A DNA stretch of 64,000 bases from Pararhizobium sp. (GTDB lineage Bacteria > Pseudomonadota > Alphaproteobacteria > Rhizobiales > Rhizobiaceae), in NCBI GenBank assembly GCA_017794825.1, contig CP051237.1, positions 2,728,001 through 2,792,000 on the forward strand, given 5' to 3'. Position 1 is the stretch's first letter. Every line of letters begins with the position of its first letter. The position numbers were made by a program, and so were the translations under genes. Below, in pieces: positions 27,313 through 38,162 of the stretch. The notes beneath the pieces were generated by a model. That model did no database searches, was not told where the DNA came from, and worked only from the letters and a program-made list of their open reading frames with translations.

Positions 27313-27819
27313 TCACGACCAGACGAAAGCCACTTTCTTCAAGGGGCGCCGGTCGAAGGTTTCCGACCCTTCCGCGATATCCACGCCGCCGAGCCCGGTA
27401 TAGAAGCTTATCGCCCGGCTGTTTTCCTCAAGCGTCCAGACGACCATGCCCCGGCAGCCGAGTGAAGCCAGCAGACGCCGCGCTTCGCCGAACAGTCTGC
27501 GGCCGAGCCCGACGCCCTGATATTCCGGCTTGAGATAAAGTTCGTAGATTTCGCCTTCCTGGGGCAGCGAGCGGGCGCGGTTCAGGCCGAGCGTCGCATA
27601 TCCGGCGATCGTTCCGCCGACTTCGAGCACGAGGATGCTCGTCGAGCCTCGTATGGCGCGTTTCCACCACTCCTGGCTGCGCCGTTCCAGCATGTTTCTC
27701 AGCGTCTTGTACGGGATTATGCCGGCATAGGCCTCGTTCCAGGCCGCGCGATGGGTTTCCGAGATCGCCAATGCGTCGTCGGGCTCTGCGCGTCGTACAT
27801 CTATCGCCAGCGTCGTCAT
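27313..27819 (-). CDS. GNAT-family N-acetyltransferase
   Basis: 168 residues with a single GNAT fold. Motif A is LKPEYQGVGLGRRLFGEAR, which holds the Q/R-x-x-G-x-G/A acetyl-CoA loop, and motif B is WTLEENSRAISFYTGLGG. The N-terminal RRAEPDDALAISETHRAAWNEAYAGI is the typical first strand and helix of this branch (RimI-like small-molecule or protein acetyltransferases). The substrate is unknown. An exact CtrA-type box lies about 100 bp upstream of its start. Confidence 0.9.
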   Translation of the reverse strand: MTTLAIDVRRAEPDDALAISETHRAAWNEAYAGIIPYKTLRNMLERRSQEWWKRAIRGSTSILVLEVGGTIAGYATLGLNRARSLPQEGEIYELYLKPEYQGVGLGRRLFGEARRLLASLGCRGMVVWTLEENSRAISFYTGLGGVDIAEGSETFDRRPLKKVAFVWS

Positions 27820-27916
27820 GATGGAATCCTACCCCGTTCGGAACAGAACGCGAAGCAAGAATGAAATCCGGAGACGGTCTACCCACAATTATCGCGGCGC
27901 TCTCCGCGCCTGCAGA

Positions 27917-27931
27917 TTAACGGATTCTTAA
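27917..27931. promoter_or_regulatory. CtrA-type box between GNAT and typA
   Basis: TTAACGGATTCTTAA is an exact TTAA-N7-TTAA match. On the minus strand it lies about 98-112 bp before the GNAT start codon at 27819. It also contains GATTC, a CcrM methylation site (GANTC). The only gene it could serve in its direction is the GNAT gene and perhaps ppa. Function is inferred from the motif alone. Confidence 0.5.
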
Positions 27932-28001
27932 CCGTTCAGGCAAGCGTCATTGTGATGCGGCGGCGAAGGAGAATTTCAAGCCGGGCGAACAGCCCGAGGC
28001 T

Positions 28002-29822
28002 TTAGGCGGAGACCTTCGTCTTCTCGAAACGCTTGCGTTCATGCGGATCGAGATAGAGCTTCCTGAGCCGGATCGATTTCGGCGTGACCTCGACCAGTTC
28101 GTCGTCCTGGATCCATGACAGGGCGCGCTCCAGCGTCATGCGGATCGGCGGCGTCAACCGCACGGCCTCGTCCTTGCCGGCGGCGCGCATATTGGTGAGT
28201 TTCTTACCCTTGAGCACGTTGACCTCGAGATCGTTCTCGCGCGTGTGGATGCCGATGATCATGCCGGCGTAGACCTTCTCGCCGGCGTCGATGACCATGG
28301 GACCGCGATCCTCGAGATTGAACAGCGCATAGGCGACCGCTTCACCAGCTTCATTGGACAGCAGCACGCCGTTGACGCGGCCGGCGATCTCGCCCTTGTA
28401 GGGCTGATAGTCGTGGAACAGCCGGTTCATGATCGCGGTGCCGCGCGTATCGGTCAGCAATTCCGACTGGTAGCCTATCAGGCCGCGCGTCGGGGCATGA
28501 AACACCATGCGCACGCGGTCGCCGCCGGACGGGCGCAGTTCGACCATTTCGGCCTTGCGTTCCGACATCTTCTGCACGACCACGCCGGAATGCTCCTCGT
28601 CGACGTCGATGACGACTTCTTCGACGGGCTCCAGCATCGTCCCGTTCTCGTCCTTCTTCAGCACAACGCGCGGCCGCGAGACGGCAAGTTCAAAGCCTTC
28701 GCGACGCATTGTCTCGATCAGGACGGCGAGCTGCAATTCGCCGCGACCGGATACCTGGAAGGCGTCCTTGTCTTCCGATTCCTCAATCTTCAACGCGACG
28801 TTGCCCTCGGCTTCCTTGAGCAGCCGGTCGCGGATGACGCGGCTCGTCACCTTGTCGCCTTCGGTGCCGGCGAGCGGCGAATCGTTGACAATGAAGGACA
28901 TGGTCACCGTTGGAGGATCGATCGGCTGGGCTTCCAGCGGCTCGGTCACTTCAGGCGCGCTGAAGGTGTCGGCGACGGTGCCTTTCGTCAGTCCGGCGAT
29001 AGCGACGATATCGCCCGCATTGCCTTCATCGACCGGTTGCCTTTCAAGACCGCGGAAAGCGAGGATCTTGGAGACGCGTCCCTGCTCGAGCGTCTTGCCG
29101 TGGCGGTCCATCACCTTGATCGGCTGATTCGGCTTCACGCTTCCGGAAAAAATGCGACCCGTGATGATGCGTCCGAGAAAGGGGTTTGCTTCCAGTATCG
29201 TGCCGATCATCCGGAACGGACCTTCCGCCACGCTTGGCGCCGGCACATGATCGATAACGAGATCGAACAGCGGCGCGAGGCTCGCGTCCGCCGGTTTGTC
29301 CGGTTCGGCGGCCAGCCAGCCATCGCGGCCGGATCCGTAGAGGATCGGAAAATCAAGCTGCTCGTCGGTCGCGTCAAGCGCGGCGAACAGGTCGAAGACC
29401 TCGTTGACCACCTCGTCGGCGCGGGCGTCCGGACGGTCGATCTTGTTGACCGCGACAATCGGTCTCAGGCCCACCTTGAGCGCCTTTCCGACGACAAATT
29501 TGGTCTGGGGCATCGGACCTTCCGCCGCGTCGACGAGCACGATCGCGCCGTCCACCATGCTGAGTATCCGCTCGACCTCGCCGCCGAAATCGGCGTGTCC
29601 GGGCGTATCCACGATGTTGATGCGAACATCGTTCCAGACCACCGACGTCGCCTTGGCGAGGATCGTGATGCCGCGTTCCTTCTCAATTTCGTTGGAATCC
29701 ATGACGCGCTCGACCACGCGCTGGTTGTCGCGGAACGCCCCCGACTGTTTGAGGAGTTCATCGACAAGCGTCGTCTTCCCATGGTCGACATGGGCGATGA
29801 TCGCAATATTACGGAGGTTCAT
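28002..29822 (-). CDS. typA: Translational GTPase TypA/BipA
   Basis: Ribosome-binding GTPase of the EF-G/LepA superfamily, needed for ribosome assembly and stress or cold growth; 606 residues. G1 is AHVDHGKTT (residues 10-18), followed by [12 protein letters not shown] (G2), [14 protein letters not shown] (G3) and NKIDRPDAR (G4). The C-terminal domain [26 protein letters not shown] in pieces matches BipA. The start at 29822 is where the conserved [15 protein letters not shown] begins; the frame extends to 29861 without support. Confidence 0.97.
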   Translation of the reverse strand: MNLRNIAIIAHVDHGKTTLVDELLKQSGAFRDNQRVVERVMDSNEIEKERGITILAKATSVVWNDVRINIVDTPGHADFGGEVERILSMVDGAIVLVDAAEGPMPQTKFVVGKALKVGLRPIVAVNKIDRPDARADEVVNEVFDLFAALDATDEQLDFPILYGSGRDGWLAAEPDKPADASLAPLFDLVIDHVPAPSVAEGPFRMIGTILEANPFLGRIITGRIFSGSVKPNQPIKVMDRHGKTLEQGRVSKILAFRGLERQPVDEGNAGDIVAIAGLTKGTVADTFSAPEVTEPLEAQPIDPPTVTMSFIVNDSPLAGTEGDKVTSRVIRDRLLKEAEGNVALKIEESEDKDAFQVSGRGELQLAVLIETMRREGFELAVSRPRVVLKKDENGTMLEPVEEVVIDVDEEHSGVVVQKMSERKAEMVELRPSGGDRVRMVFHAPTRGLIGYQSELLTDTRGTAIMNRLFHDYQPYKGEIAGRVNGVLLSNEAGEAVAYALFNLEDRGPMVIDAGEKVYAGMIIGIHTRENDLEVNVLKGKKLTNMRAAGKDEAVRLTPPIRMTLERALSWIQDDELVEVTPKSIRLRKLYLDPHERKRFEKTKVSA

Positions 29823-29942
29823 GGATACGTCTCGAATTTCGTGCGCCCGCTGGCGCCACAACCAATTTGCTGCGGCTCTTACAGGGTTTTCATGTCGGTT
29901 GGAAGCCCGTTGTGCAATGCGGCATGAATCGGACGCGATTCC

Positions 29943-31976
29943 TCAGCAGGCGAGGCCCTTCTTTCGCAGCATGGCTTCCGCGTCCGGCATCTTGCCGCGG
30001 AACGCGAGATAGGCGTCCTGCGGATCGACGCTTCCGCCCTTCGACAGGATATTGTCGCGCAGCCGTGCGGCGGTCGCCGGATCGAAGACGTCGCCGGTTT
30101 CCTCGAAGGCGCTGAACGCGTCCGCGTCGAGCACTTCCGACCACATGTAGGAGTAGTAGCCGGCCGAATAGCCGCCGGAGAACACATGCAGGAAATGCGG
30201 CGTGCGGTGGCGCATGACGATCGCTTCCGGCAGGCCGATCTCGGCCAGTTTCGCGGTCTCGAATGTGGCTGGGTCCTGTGATGGATCGCCGGTGTGAAAA
30301 GCCATGTCGACGATGGCTGAAGAGGTGTACTCCAGCGCGGCGAAGCCGGCGTTGAAATCGCGCGCCTCCAGCATCTTGTCGAGCAGGCGCTGCGGCATGG
30401 GTTCGCCCGTGTCGACGTGGACTGCGTATTCGCTAAGAATCGTGGGCGTCGTCAGCCAGTGTTCGAAGAGCTGAGATGGCAGTTCGACGAAGTCGCGCGA
30501 CACCGATGTGCCGGAAACGGACGGATAAACCACGTCGGACAGCAGTCCGTGCAAAGCATGACCGAACTCGTGGAACAGGGTGCGCGCGTCGTCCAGCGAG
30601 ATCAGCGCTGGCCGGCCTTTCGGCGGCTTCGCGAAATTCATCACATTGTATATGATCGGAATTTGCCCGCCATCGAGCTTGTGCTGGCTCTGGAAAGCGC
30701 TCATCCACGCGCCCGACCGCTTGCTGGATCGCGCGAAATAGTCGGCGAGAAACAGACCGATCAGTGCATCGTGCGCGTCGCGGATTTCAAAGACGCGCAC
30801 ATCCGGGTGATAGGCATCGATGTCGGCGCGCTCCACCGCCTTTATTCCGAAAAGCCGGTTTGCGACGTCGAAACAGGCGGCGATGATCCTTTCCAGCTGG
30901 AGATAGGGCTTGAGTTCGGCTTCGGAAAAATCGAAGTCTCGATCCCTGATCTTTTCCGAGTAGAAGCGCCAGTCCCAGGGCGCGACAAGGTGGTTTTTGC
31001 CTTCCTCGGCGATCATGCCGGCGATTGCGTCCTCTTCCTTGCGCGCCCGCAACAGGGCCTTGTCCCAGACTTTCATCAGAAGCCCGTTCACGGCGTCCGG
31101 CGTCTTGGCCATGGTGTCGTCGAGCTTGAAGGCGGCGAAGTTTTCGTAGCCGAGAAGCCCGGCCTTTTCCGCGCGCAACGCCAGTATCTTGCCGACAAGC
31201 GCGAAATTGTCTCGCTCGGCGTTGTTCTCGCCGCGCGAGATCCAGGCCGTAAAGGCGGATTCACGCAGGTCGCGCCTTTCGGAAAAAGTCAGGAAAGGCT
31301 CGATGATCGAGCGAGACAGGGTGACGGCATAGCCCGAATCGAGACCTTTTTCCGACGCGGCTGCCGCCATGGCGTCGCGCAGGAAGTCCGGCAGTCCAGC
31401 CAGATCGTCTTCCTCGTCGAGAGCGAGACACCAGTCTTTTTCGTCGCGCAGCACGTTCTGACCGAAGCGCGCGGACAGTCCGGCCAGTTCCTCGTCGATC
31501 GCCGCCAGCCGTTTCTGGTTGACGTCGTCAAGGTTCGCGCCGGATCGCACGAAACCCTTCCAGTGCCGTTCCAGCACCCGCATCTGTTCGGTGTCGAGAT
31601 CGAGCAAATCGCGCGTTTGCCAGAGCTCGTCGATCCTGGAAAACAGTCTCCGGTTCATGGCGATCGCTGAATAGTGGCGCGCCATGCGCGGGGCGATGTC
31701 GCGCTCGAGTTCCTGGATCACGTCGTTTGAACCGGTTCCCGCACGATTCCAGAACAGGGCCGAGCACCGGGAAAGATTCTTTCCGGCCAGTTCGAGCGCC
31801 GTCACCGTGTTGTCGAATGTTGCCGCGTCCGGATTGTCGGCTATCGCATCGACTTCCGACATGTGGGATTTCAGCGCCGCGTCGAAAGCGTCGGCGAAGT
31901 CGCTGTCCTCGATTTTCAGGAATTCGGGAAGACCGTGTGGGCCCTGCCATTCGAAAAGGAATTCATTGACGCTCAT
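29943..31976 (-). CDS. M3-family oligopeptidase (Dcp/OpdA type)
   Basis: Zinc oligopeptidase of 677 residues, cytoplasmic, degrading short peptides. The catalytic motif HEFGH is at residues 469-473, followed downstream by the third zinc ligand Glu in the same domain ([13 protein letters not shown] region). The N-terminal helical half ([24 protein letters not shown]) matches Dcp/OpdA. The start at 31976 ([10 protein letters not shown]) follows the family; the frame runs to 32036. Dcp versus OpdA cannot be settled by eye, so no symbol is given. The gap to typA is 120 bp. Confidence 0.93.
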   Translation of the reverse strand: MSVNEFLFEWQGPHGLPEFLKIEDSDFADAFDAALKSHMSEVDAIADNPDAATFDNTVTALELAGKNLSRCSALFWNRAGTGSNDVIQELERDIAPRMARHYSAIAMNRRLFSRIDELWQTRDLLDLDTEQMRVLERHWKGFVRSGANLDDVNQKRLAAIDEELAGLSARFGQNVLRDEKDWCLALDEEDDLAGLPDFLRDAMAAAASEKGLDSGYAVTLSRSIIEPFLTFSERRDLRESAFTAWISRGENNAERDNFALVGKILALRAEKAGLLGYENFAAFKLDDTMAKTPDAVNGLLMKVWDKALLRARKEEDAIAGMIAEEGKNHLVAPWDWRFYSEKIRDRDFDFSEAELKPYLQLERIIAACFDVANRLFGIKAVERADIDAYHPDVRVFEIRDAHDALIGLFLADYFARSSKRSGAWMSAFQSQHKLDGGQIPIIYNVMNFAKPPKGRPALISLDDARTLFHEFGHALHGLLSDVVYPSVSGTSVSRDFVELPSQLFEHWLTTPTILSEYAVHVDTGEPMPQRLLDKMLEARDFNAGFAALEYTSSAIVDMAFHTGDPSQDPATFETAKLAEIGLPEAIVMRHRTPHFLHVFSGGYSAGYYSYMWSEVLDADAFSAFEETGDVFDPATAARLRDNILSKGGSVDPQDAYLAFRGKMPDAEAMLRKKGLAC

Positions 31977-32043
31977 TCGCGATATCCCGCGCTGATTGCA
32001 TTTCGGCGATGTAGGCAGTGCCCGGCGGACATGCAAGGGCCGG

Positions 32044-32060
32044 GTTACAATGTGTTACAA
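32044..32060. promoter_or_regulatory. Phased direct repeat GTTACAA in the dcp-like upstream region
   Basis: GTTACAA occurs at 32044-32050 and again at 32054-32060, one helical turn apart, about 70 bp upstream of the M3 peptidase start on the minus strand (TTGTAAC twice). Such spacing is common for activator or response-regulator sites, but no known consensus is claimed. Confidence 0.25.
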
Positions 32061-32086
32061 CATCAATCCGGCCCTCGGGATCAGGT

Positions 32087-33304
<1,218 letters not shown>

Positions 33305-33453
33305 GGTTTTCCGTGTTCTTCCAACATGTGGCGGCTCGAGGCCACCCTTGCAAATTCGGCGGCACTTTAGTCCGAAAACTTCGCGTTACAAGTGGGCAAT
33401 TGGCTGCTATTCAGCGCGCGGTCGTCCTCCGAATGCATCAAGGTGCTCAAAAT

Positions 33454-34095
33454 ATGCCTTTCATTCCCGATATTCCGGTTCTTCTGGCCTTTGCGCTCGC
33501 CTCGGTGATCCTGGCGATCACGCCGGGGCCGGACATGACGCTGTTTCTCGGTCGCGCGCTCAGCGACGGACGCGCCGCCGGCATCGCCTGCATCGCCGGC
33601 GCACTGACGGGCGTGTGCATCCATACGCTTCTCGTGGCGCTCGGCATCTCGGCGCTGGTGGTGGCTTCGCCCACGGCTTTCCTGCTTCTGAAGACAGGCG
33701 GCGCGGCCTATCTGTTCTGGCTGGCGGTGCAGGCGATCCGCTACGGATCGACCTTCAGGACGGCGTCGGGAAATGCAAGGGAGCGGACGCTTGTCCAGCA
33801 CTGGATGCATGGACTGACCGTCAATCTGCTCAACCCGAAGATAATTATCTTCTTCATGACATTCCTGCCGCAATTCGTGACGGTCGGCGATCCGCACATC
33901 ACTGGCAAGCTGATCTTTCTCGGCCTGATGTTCAATGTCGTTTCCCTGCCGATCGTGGTCAGCATGGTGATGGTGGCCGAAAGGCTGGCCCTGTGGCTGA
34001 AATCCAGTCAGCGCATCACCCGGATGCTCGACTATCTGTTTGCAGGCGTGTTCTCGCTTTTCGCCGTCAGGATTCTTCTGACGGAGGCGCGTTGA
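33454..34095 (+). CDS. LysE-family amino-acid exporter
   Basis: 213 residues with six hydrophobic segments. The N-terminal MPFIPDIPVLLAFALASVILAITPGPDM is the RhtB/LysE signature in pieces, then LLKTGGAAYLFWLAVQAIR and TVNLLNPKIIIFFMTFLPQFV with the conserved Asn-Pro-Lys. It starts at ATG 33454 where the family begins; the open frame extends to 33313. Its last 29 bp overlap the 3' end of the convergent membrane-protein gene. The substrate is unknown (threonine, homoserine, lysine or arginine types exist). Confidence 0.92.
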   Translation: MPFIPDIPVLLAFALASVILAITPGPDMTLFLGRALSDGRAAGIACIAGALTGVCIHTLLVALGISALVVASPTAFLLLKTGGAAYLFWLAVQAIRYGSTFRTASGNARERTLVQHWMHGLTVNLLNPKIIIFFMTFLPQFVTVGDPHITGKLIFLGLMFNVVSLPIVVSMVMVAERLALWLKSSQRITRMLDYLFAGVFSLFAVRILLTEAR

Positions 34096-34552
34096 CTGTG
34101 TTCTGCCTTTGCGGCGGCAGCCAGTTGCCGGCTCGGCTGCCCGCAAACAGCCAGTAGGTCAGACCGCCGATCATGCCGGACACCGCGATCATCACCAGCG
34201 TATTCACCGATCTGTCGGTTGCGCCGGTCATGGCGGCGCCTGCGAAGGGCACGATCAGTGCGATAATGCCGCCGGCGAGCGTATAAAACAGCCAGTCGCG
34301 TTTGCGAGTGACTTCGGCGAACAGGATGACGGCCATTGCCGGAATGAAGGCGATATAGCCGGCGAAAGCCGCAGCCACCAGGAACCCGACGATCAGGCCG
34401 ATGCTCCAAGGCGAATTTGCCAAATGGCTCGCTTCCTGCGGCGTGATGATCTGCGTGAGAAAACCCATGGCGACAGCCGAAGCGATGGTCGCCAAGATGA
34501 AGCCGAGCGTGATGGCGCAAAGGCGCAGGAAGAGGACCAGAAACCGGTCCAA
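34067..34552 (-). CDS. Conserved four-helix membrane protein
   Basis: 161 residues with four clear hydrophobic helices (about 5-30, 48-70, 73-95 or so, 118-140), the N terminus starting MDRFLVLFLRLCAITLGFIL. I do not recognise a named family, though similar short membrane proteins next to rlmN occur in Rhizobiales. It begins 1 nt after the rlmN stop in the same direction, so it is cotranscribed. Its tail overlaps the LysE gene end by 29 bp on the opposite strand. The function is unknown. Confidence 0.75.
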   Translation of the reverse strand: MDRFLVLFLRLCAITLGFILATIASAVAMGFLTQIITPQEASHLANSPWSIGLIVGFLVAAAFAGYIAFIPAMAVILFAEVTRKRDWLFYTLAGGIIALIVPFAGAAMTGATDRSVNTLVMIAVSGMIGGLTYWLFAGSRAGNWLPPQRQNTVNAPPSEES

Positions 34553-34553
34553 C

Positions 34554-35798
34554 TCAGGCTTCGCCGTGTCCGGCGATCATCATCGCTTCGAGCGCGAGCC
34601 GTTCCGACTTGCGCAAGCGCTCCGATTCGGATTTCAGCTGGCCGCAGGCGGCGAGGATGTCGCGTCCGCGCGGCGTGCGGATAGGCGAGGCGTAGCCGGC
34701 GTGGTTGACGAAATCCGCGAACTTCTCGATCTGCTCCCAGGAGGAGCACTCGTAGGCGCTGCCCGGCCACGGATTGAAGGGAATGAGGTTTATCTTGGCC
34801 GGAACGCCCCTGAGCAGCCGCACGAGTTCCTTCGCGTCGGCCAATGAATCGTTGACGCCTTTCAGCATGACGTATTCGAAGGTGATGCGCCGCGCATTGG
34901 AAAGACCCTTGTAGTCGCGGCAGGCCTTCATCAGCTCCGCCAGCGGGTATTTCTTGTTGATCGGAACGAGGTCATTGCGCAGATCGTCGCGAACCGCATG
35001 CAGCGATATCGCCAGCATGACGCCGATTTCCTCGCCGGTGCGATAGATCTCCGGCACGACGCCGGAGGTCGAAAGCGTGATGCGCCGGCGCGACAGCGAC
35101 AAGCCCTCATTGTCGGACGCGATCAGCAGCGCTTTTTTCACGTTCTCGAAATTGTAGAGCGGCTCGCCCATGCCCATCATGACGATGTTGGACACCTTGC
35201 GGCCCTCCGAAGGCACGATGGCGCCGGCGGGCGTGTCACGTTCCGGAAAATCGCCGAGCCTGTCGCGGGCCAGAAGCAGTTGCGAGAGGATTTCTTCCGA
35301 CGTCAGGTTGCGCACCAGCTTCTGGGTGCCCGTATGGCAGAACGAGCAGGTCAGTGTGCAGCCGACCTGCGAGGAGATGCACAGCGTTCCCCTGCCTTCC
35401 TCGGGAATATAGACGGTCTCGATCTCGACGGGCCGCCCGGCGCCGCGCGGCGGAAAGCGCAACAGCCATTTGCGGGTGCCGTCGGCCGAGATCTGTTCGT
35501 CAACGATTTCCGGCCGCGCAATCGTGAACTGCGATTTCAGCGCGGCGCGAAGATCCTTCGAGACATTGTGCATGTCGTCGAATTCGCTCGCTCCGCGTAC
35601 ATAGAGCCAGTGCCAGAGTTGCTGGGTGCGCATCCGGACCTGACGTTCCTTCACGCCGGCGTCGGCCAGGGCCGCGCCGAGTTCCTCGCGCGACATGCCG
35701 ATCAGGGAAGGGCGATTGTCATTGACATGCAAGCGCGTTGCTTGCGGCGACAACGAGTCGCGCTGGCCGGTATCTCTCAGGTCGATTGACAGGGGCAT
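34554..35798 (-). CDS. rlmN: Dual-specificity rRNA/tRNA methyltransferase RlmN
   Basis: Radical SAM enzyme forming 2-methyladenosine at 23S rRNA A2503 and tRNA A37; 414 residues. The cluster motif C-x3-C-x2-C is Cys147, Cys151 and Cys154 in [14 protein letters not shown] catalytic Cys lies at the C terminus (ILAACGQL), and the central [10 protein letters not shown] and [12 protein letters not shown] are family signatures. The first 30 residues are variable; an inner Met (residue 35, [10 protein letters not shown]) is an alternative start. It is followed by the membrane-protein gene in operon. Confidence 0.96.
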   Translation of the reverse strand: MPLSIDLRDTGQRDSLSPQATRLHVNDNRPSLIGMSREELGAALADAGVKERQVRMRTQQLWHWLYVRGASEFDDMHNVSKDLRAALKSQFTIARPEIVDEQISADGTRKWLLRFPPRGAGRPVEIETVYIPEEGRGTLCISSQVGCTLTCSFCHTGTQKLVRNLTSEEILSQLLLARDRLGDFPERDTPAGAIVPSEGRKVSNIVMMGMGEPLYNFENVKKALLIASDNEGLSLSRRRITLSTSGVVPEIYRTGEEIGVMLAISLHAVRDDLRNDLVPINKKYPLAELMKACRDYKGLSNARRITFEYVMLKGVNDSLADAKELVRLLRGVPAKINLIPFNPWPGSAYECSSWEQIEKFADFVNHAGYASPIRTPRGRDILAACGQLKSESERLRKSERLALEAMMIAGHGEA

Positions 35799-35932
35799 GA
35801 GCCGGATCTTTCAAAGGAAATCTGTGCGCTGTCCCTTCGGGCGCGCAATTTCCCCCAAAATACGGTGTTTCGGCGCCATATCAAGGCGCAGCCGCGAATT
35901 AAACCGCTGGAATGCGGGTTCAGACCGGCTGC

Positions 35933-36436
35933 TCAGTTGCAGTTCTGGATTTCGCTGAGCGCCGCCGTGACGCCGGAAAGCGAGAACGTATAGGTCGTGT
36001 TGGTGCCGCGCTGCGACGTCGCCTTGACCGTCATGGACGAACCGGCGCGCATGGCGGAGACAAGCGCCGGTTCTTCGGCGGCGTTCTCGACCCAGGCCGA
36101 ATCGTCCTTGGAGAACATCGTGAAGTTGCGGCCGTCCACGTCGACATTCACCTTTGATCCATCCCTGAGCTGATAGCCCATCATGGCCTGCGGCTCGTAG
36201 GAAATGTTCTGGCCGGGACGCTGCGAAACCAGGAAGAAGATGTCGCCATGATCCACGTTCGCCGGATCCTTGCGGGTCGGAAGCGACAGGATGTAGCAAA
36301 CCTTGCCGTTCGCCGAATTATAGGAATAGGCGCCCCAGGCATTGAATTGTTTGATGCGCGTCGGCGACTGGGCCGAGGCGACCCCTGTCACCGCAATGAC
36401 CAGGATCAGTGCTGTCACGAACTTCTTCAAAACCAT
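35933..36436 (-). CDS. Invasion-associated locus B (IalB) family protein
   Basis: Secreted or periplasmic protein of 167 residues. A signal peptide is seen at MVLKKFVTALILVIAVTGVA-SAQ (about 1-23). The mature part has WGAYSYNSANGKVCYILSLP and a final pair of cysteines (VCY and QNC), typical of the IalB/COG5342 family. Despite the name, which comes from Bartonella erythrocyte invasion, free-living Rhizobiales carry several such genes. ATG 36436 follows GGTAGG; the open frame extends to 36523 without a signal-like start. Confidence 0.87.
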   Translation of the reverse strand: MVLKKFVTALILVIAVTGVASAQSPTRIKQFNAWGAYSYNSANGKVCYILSLPTRKDPANVDHGDIFFLVSQRPGQNISYEPQAMMGYQLRDGSKVNVDVDGRNFTMFSKDDSAWVENAAEEPALVSAMRAGSSMTVKATSQRGTNTTYTFSLSGVTAALSEIQNCN

Positions 36437-36512
36437 AATCAACCTACCGGACTGTTCTGCTTTCACGGGCACGGACTGCCTTGACCATGCTGGTTTGGCA
36501 ACATTTTGACTC

Positions 36513-36526
36513 AATTTGTGCAAATT
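36513..36526. promoter_or_regulatory. Inverted repeat AATTTG-TG-CAAATT upstream of ialB
   Basis: A 14-bp dyad with exact 6-bp arms in an AT-rich island (36490-36545), about 77-90 bp upstream of the ialB start. Wider arms CTGGTTTGG (36490-36498) and CCAAACAG (36534-36541) also nearly pair. It may be a regulator site or part of the promoter. No known consensus is assigned. Confidence 0.35.
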
Positions 36527-36659
36527 TGGGTTACCAAACAGTCAACACCGCTCCGGATTTCGCTGATTTTCTGCAATTCTTCAACCTTGCGCTTCGGCGG
36601 TTGAGCCGCCTGCTCTCCATTTACGGGAAACAGAAGGGGCCGCGAGCAGTGGGCGGACG

Positions 36660-37043
36660 TCAGGACGGCGACGTTTCCGCGTCTTCGAGCGCCCGGCGCG
36701 CGGCCGCATAATGCGCCGGGGTTATATGCGTTCGGATAGCGGCGATCGCGGCGCCGAGCACCGCGATATCGTCTGAGAAGCCCACCAGCGCCAGGAAATC
36801 CGGCAATGTGTCCATGGGGAAGACGAAATAGGCGAGCGCGGCAAGCAGAATACCGCGCACCCGCGTTGGCGTGTTGCTGTCGAGCGCGCAATAATAGGCT
36901 GCGACAACGTCTTCCATGAAGGGAACCTGTCGCGCAGCGCGTCTCATGGTCGTCCAAAAGCCCTTGCGCACCTTGCTGGCGCGCTCACGACGGGCTTCGT
37001 CGTCGCCTGGCTCCAGTATTTCTCCGATCTTGACCGTATCCAT
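36660..37043 (-). CDS. DUF1232 (YkvA) family membrane protein
   Basis: 127 residues. The single hydrophobic core RGILLAALAYFVFPMDTLPDFLALVGFSDD is the DUF1232 signature in pieces (PMDTLPDFL, GFSDDIAVL). The N-terminal part is charged and basic (RRERASKVRKGFW), perhaps peripheral. Start 37043 (MDTVKIGEIL) is preferred to 37082. The function is unknown; the family occurs in membranes across bacteria and archaea. The PCD gene follows 71 bp upstream on the same strand. Confidence 0.88.
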   Translation of the reverse strand: MDTVKIGEILEPGDDEARRERASKVRKGFWTTMRRAARQVPFMEDVVAAYYCALDSNTPTRVRGILLAALAYFVFPMDTLPDFLALVGFSDDIAVLGAAIAAIRTHITPAHYAAARRALEDAETSPS

Positions 37044-37114
37044 TGTCTCGTCTCTCGCGTTGGAACCAATATGGGTTATCAACGCGCAATGTTCAAATTG
37101 GCGCCCGTCGGCCG

Positions 37115-37414
37115 CTATTCCTGGCCGGCGAAGCGATCCATCGCGCGCGCCAGGCGAAAGTCCAGTTCCGACAGTCCGTCGCAGTCATGGGTGGTCAGCG
37201 TCACGTCGACACGGTTGTAGACATTGAACAATTCTGGATGGTGGTTCAATTTCTCAGCCGTCAGCGCTGCGCGCGTCATGAACCCGAACGCTTCGTTGAA
37301 GGTCTTGAAACGGAAGGTCTTTTCAATGGCTTTGCGGTCTTCCCTCAGCGTCCATCCCGTAATCTCGCTCAGGCTGGAATCGATTGCGTCTGGGTCGAGA
37401 GCGGTAATCGGCAT
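37115..37414 (-). CDS. 4a-hydroxytetrahydrobiopterin dehydratase (PCD/DCoH)
   Basis: 99-residue pterin carbinolamine dehydratase. The active-site block is [21 protein letters not shown], with the characteristic histidine pair of [EKLH]HHP and the final C-terminal His-independent [12 protein letters not shown]. The N-terminal [20 protein letters not shown] is the usual first strand. Normally it regenerates the cofactor for phenylalanine hydroxylase; no phhA is near, so the pterin partner here may instead be involved in molybdopterin chemistry. Gene spacing to thpR is 24 nt, so both can be cotranscribed. Confidence 0.93.
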   Translation of the reverse strand: MPITALDPDAIDSSLSEITGWTLREDRKAIEKTFRFKTFNEAFGFMTRAALTAEKLNHHPELFNVYNRVDVTLTTHDCDGLSELDFRLARAMDRFAGQE

Positions 37415-37438
37415 GCGATGCGTCTTTCGGCTTCCGGT

Positions 37439-38026
37439 TCAGCGATAGGCTTGCGCGGCGAAGCGATTCGCATCGGCGGAGACCGCCATATCGCTGAACA
37501 GGGGATAGGCTTCCTCTGTTACATAGGGACCGCCGCCGACCGAATTGCGCGACGACATCACCACGAAGCGGGACACCGCAAACGGATCCGTCTGGAAATT
37601 TCCGCGTTCCGTAAGATATTTCACGACGTCGTCGACCCTGACATTGCGCGTGCGCGCCACGGTGACATGTGGCGAGAACTTGCGCGGATCGGGCCGCAAA
37701 CCCAGACGCTGACAGATCCTTTCGAGCTCCGCCTGCAATGCCATGAGATCCGGTGACGGCGATACGCCGGCCCAGACCGAATGCGGCTTCTTGTTGCCGA
37801 AAGCGCCCACGCCGACCAGCGAGAGAGTGAATTCCGGCCGATGGACCCGGTCGAGGGCGTGGACGAGTTCGTCCGCAACATGACCTTCTATATCGCCAAT
37901 GAAGCGCAGGGTGAGGTGGTAGTTCTCCACATCGATCCATCGGGCCCCGTACATGCCTCCGCGAAGAAGCGAGAGACTGAGAGCCGCCGATGGCGGAATT
38001 TCGAGGGCAATGAATAATCGCGGCAT
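37439..38026 (-). CDS. thpR: RNA 2',3'-cyclic phosphodiesterase
   Basis: Member of the 2H phosphoesterase (LigT) superfamily; 195 residues. Two HxTx motifs are present: HLTL in NYHLTLRFIG and HVTV in FSPHVTVARTR. These form the paired histidine active site that opens 2',3'-cyclic phosphates on RNA ends and, in vitro, joins tRNA halves. The N-terminal MPRLFIALEIP is a family signature. It precedes the PCD gene on the same strand. Confidence 0.94.
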   Translation of the reverse strand: MPRLFIALEIPPSAALSLSLLRGGMYGARWIDVENYHLTLRFIGDIEGHVADELVHALDRVHRPEFTLSLVGVGAFGNKKPHSVWAGVSPSPDLMALQAELERICQRLGLRPDPRKFSPHVTVARTRNVRVDDVVKYLTERGNFQTDPFAVSRFVVMSSRNSVGGGPYVTEEAYPLFSDMAVSADANRFAAQAYR

Positions 38027-38162
38027 AAGAGCCTCCCCGAATCGAATATGTTTGTTCAGCGAATCACGTGTCGGGCTTCAGAGCAAGCCCCTGGATGACA
38101 TTCCTTCCGTTTTTCCGGTCAACAATCTCGACGGAAACGCAGGCGATTCGCATGACTTGGCG

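Noticed and set aside
28245..29927. 560-codon plus-strand ORF opposite typA
   Set aside because: Antisense shadow; typA GTPase motifs are complete on the minus strand.
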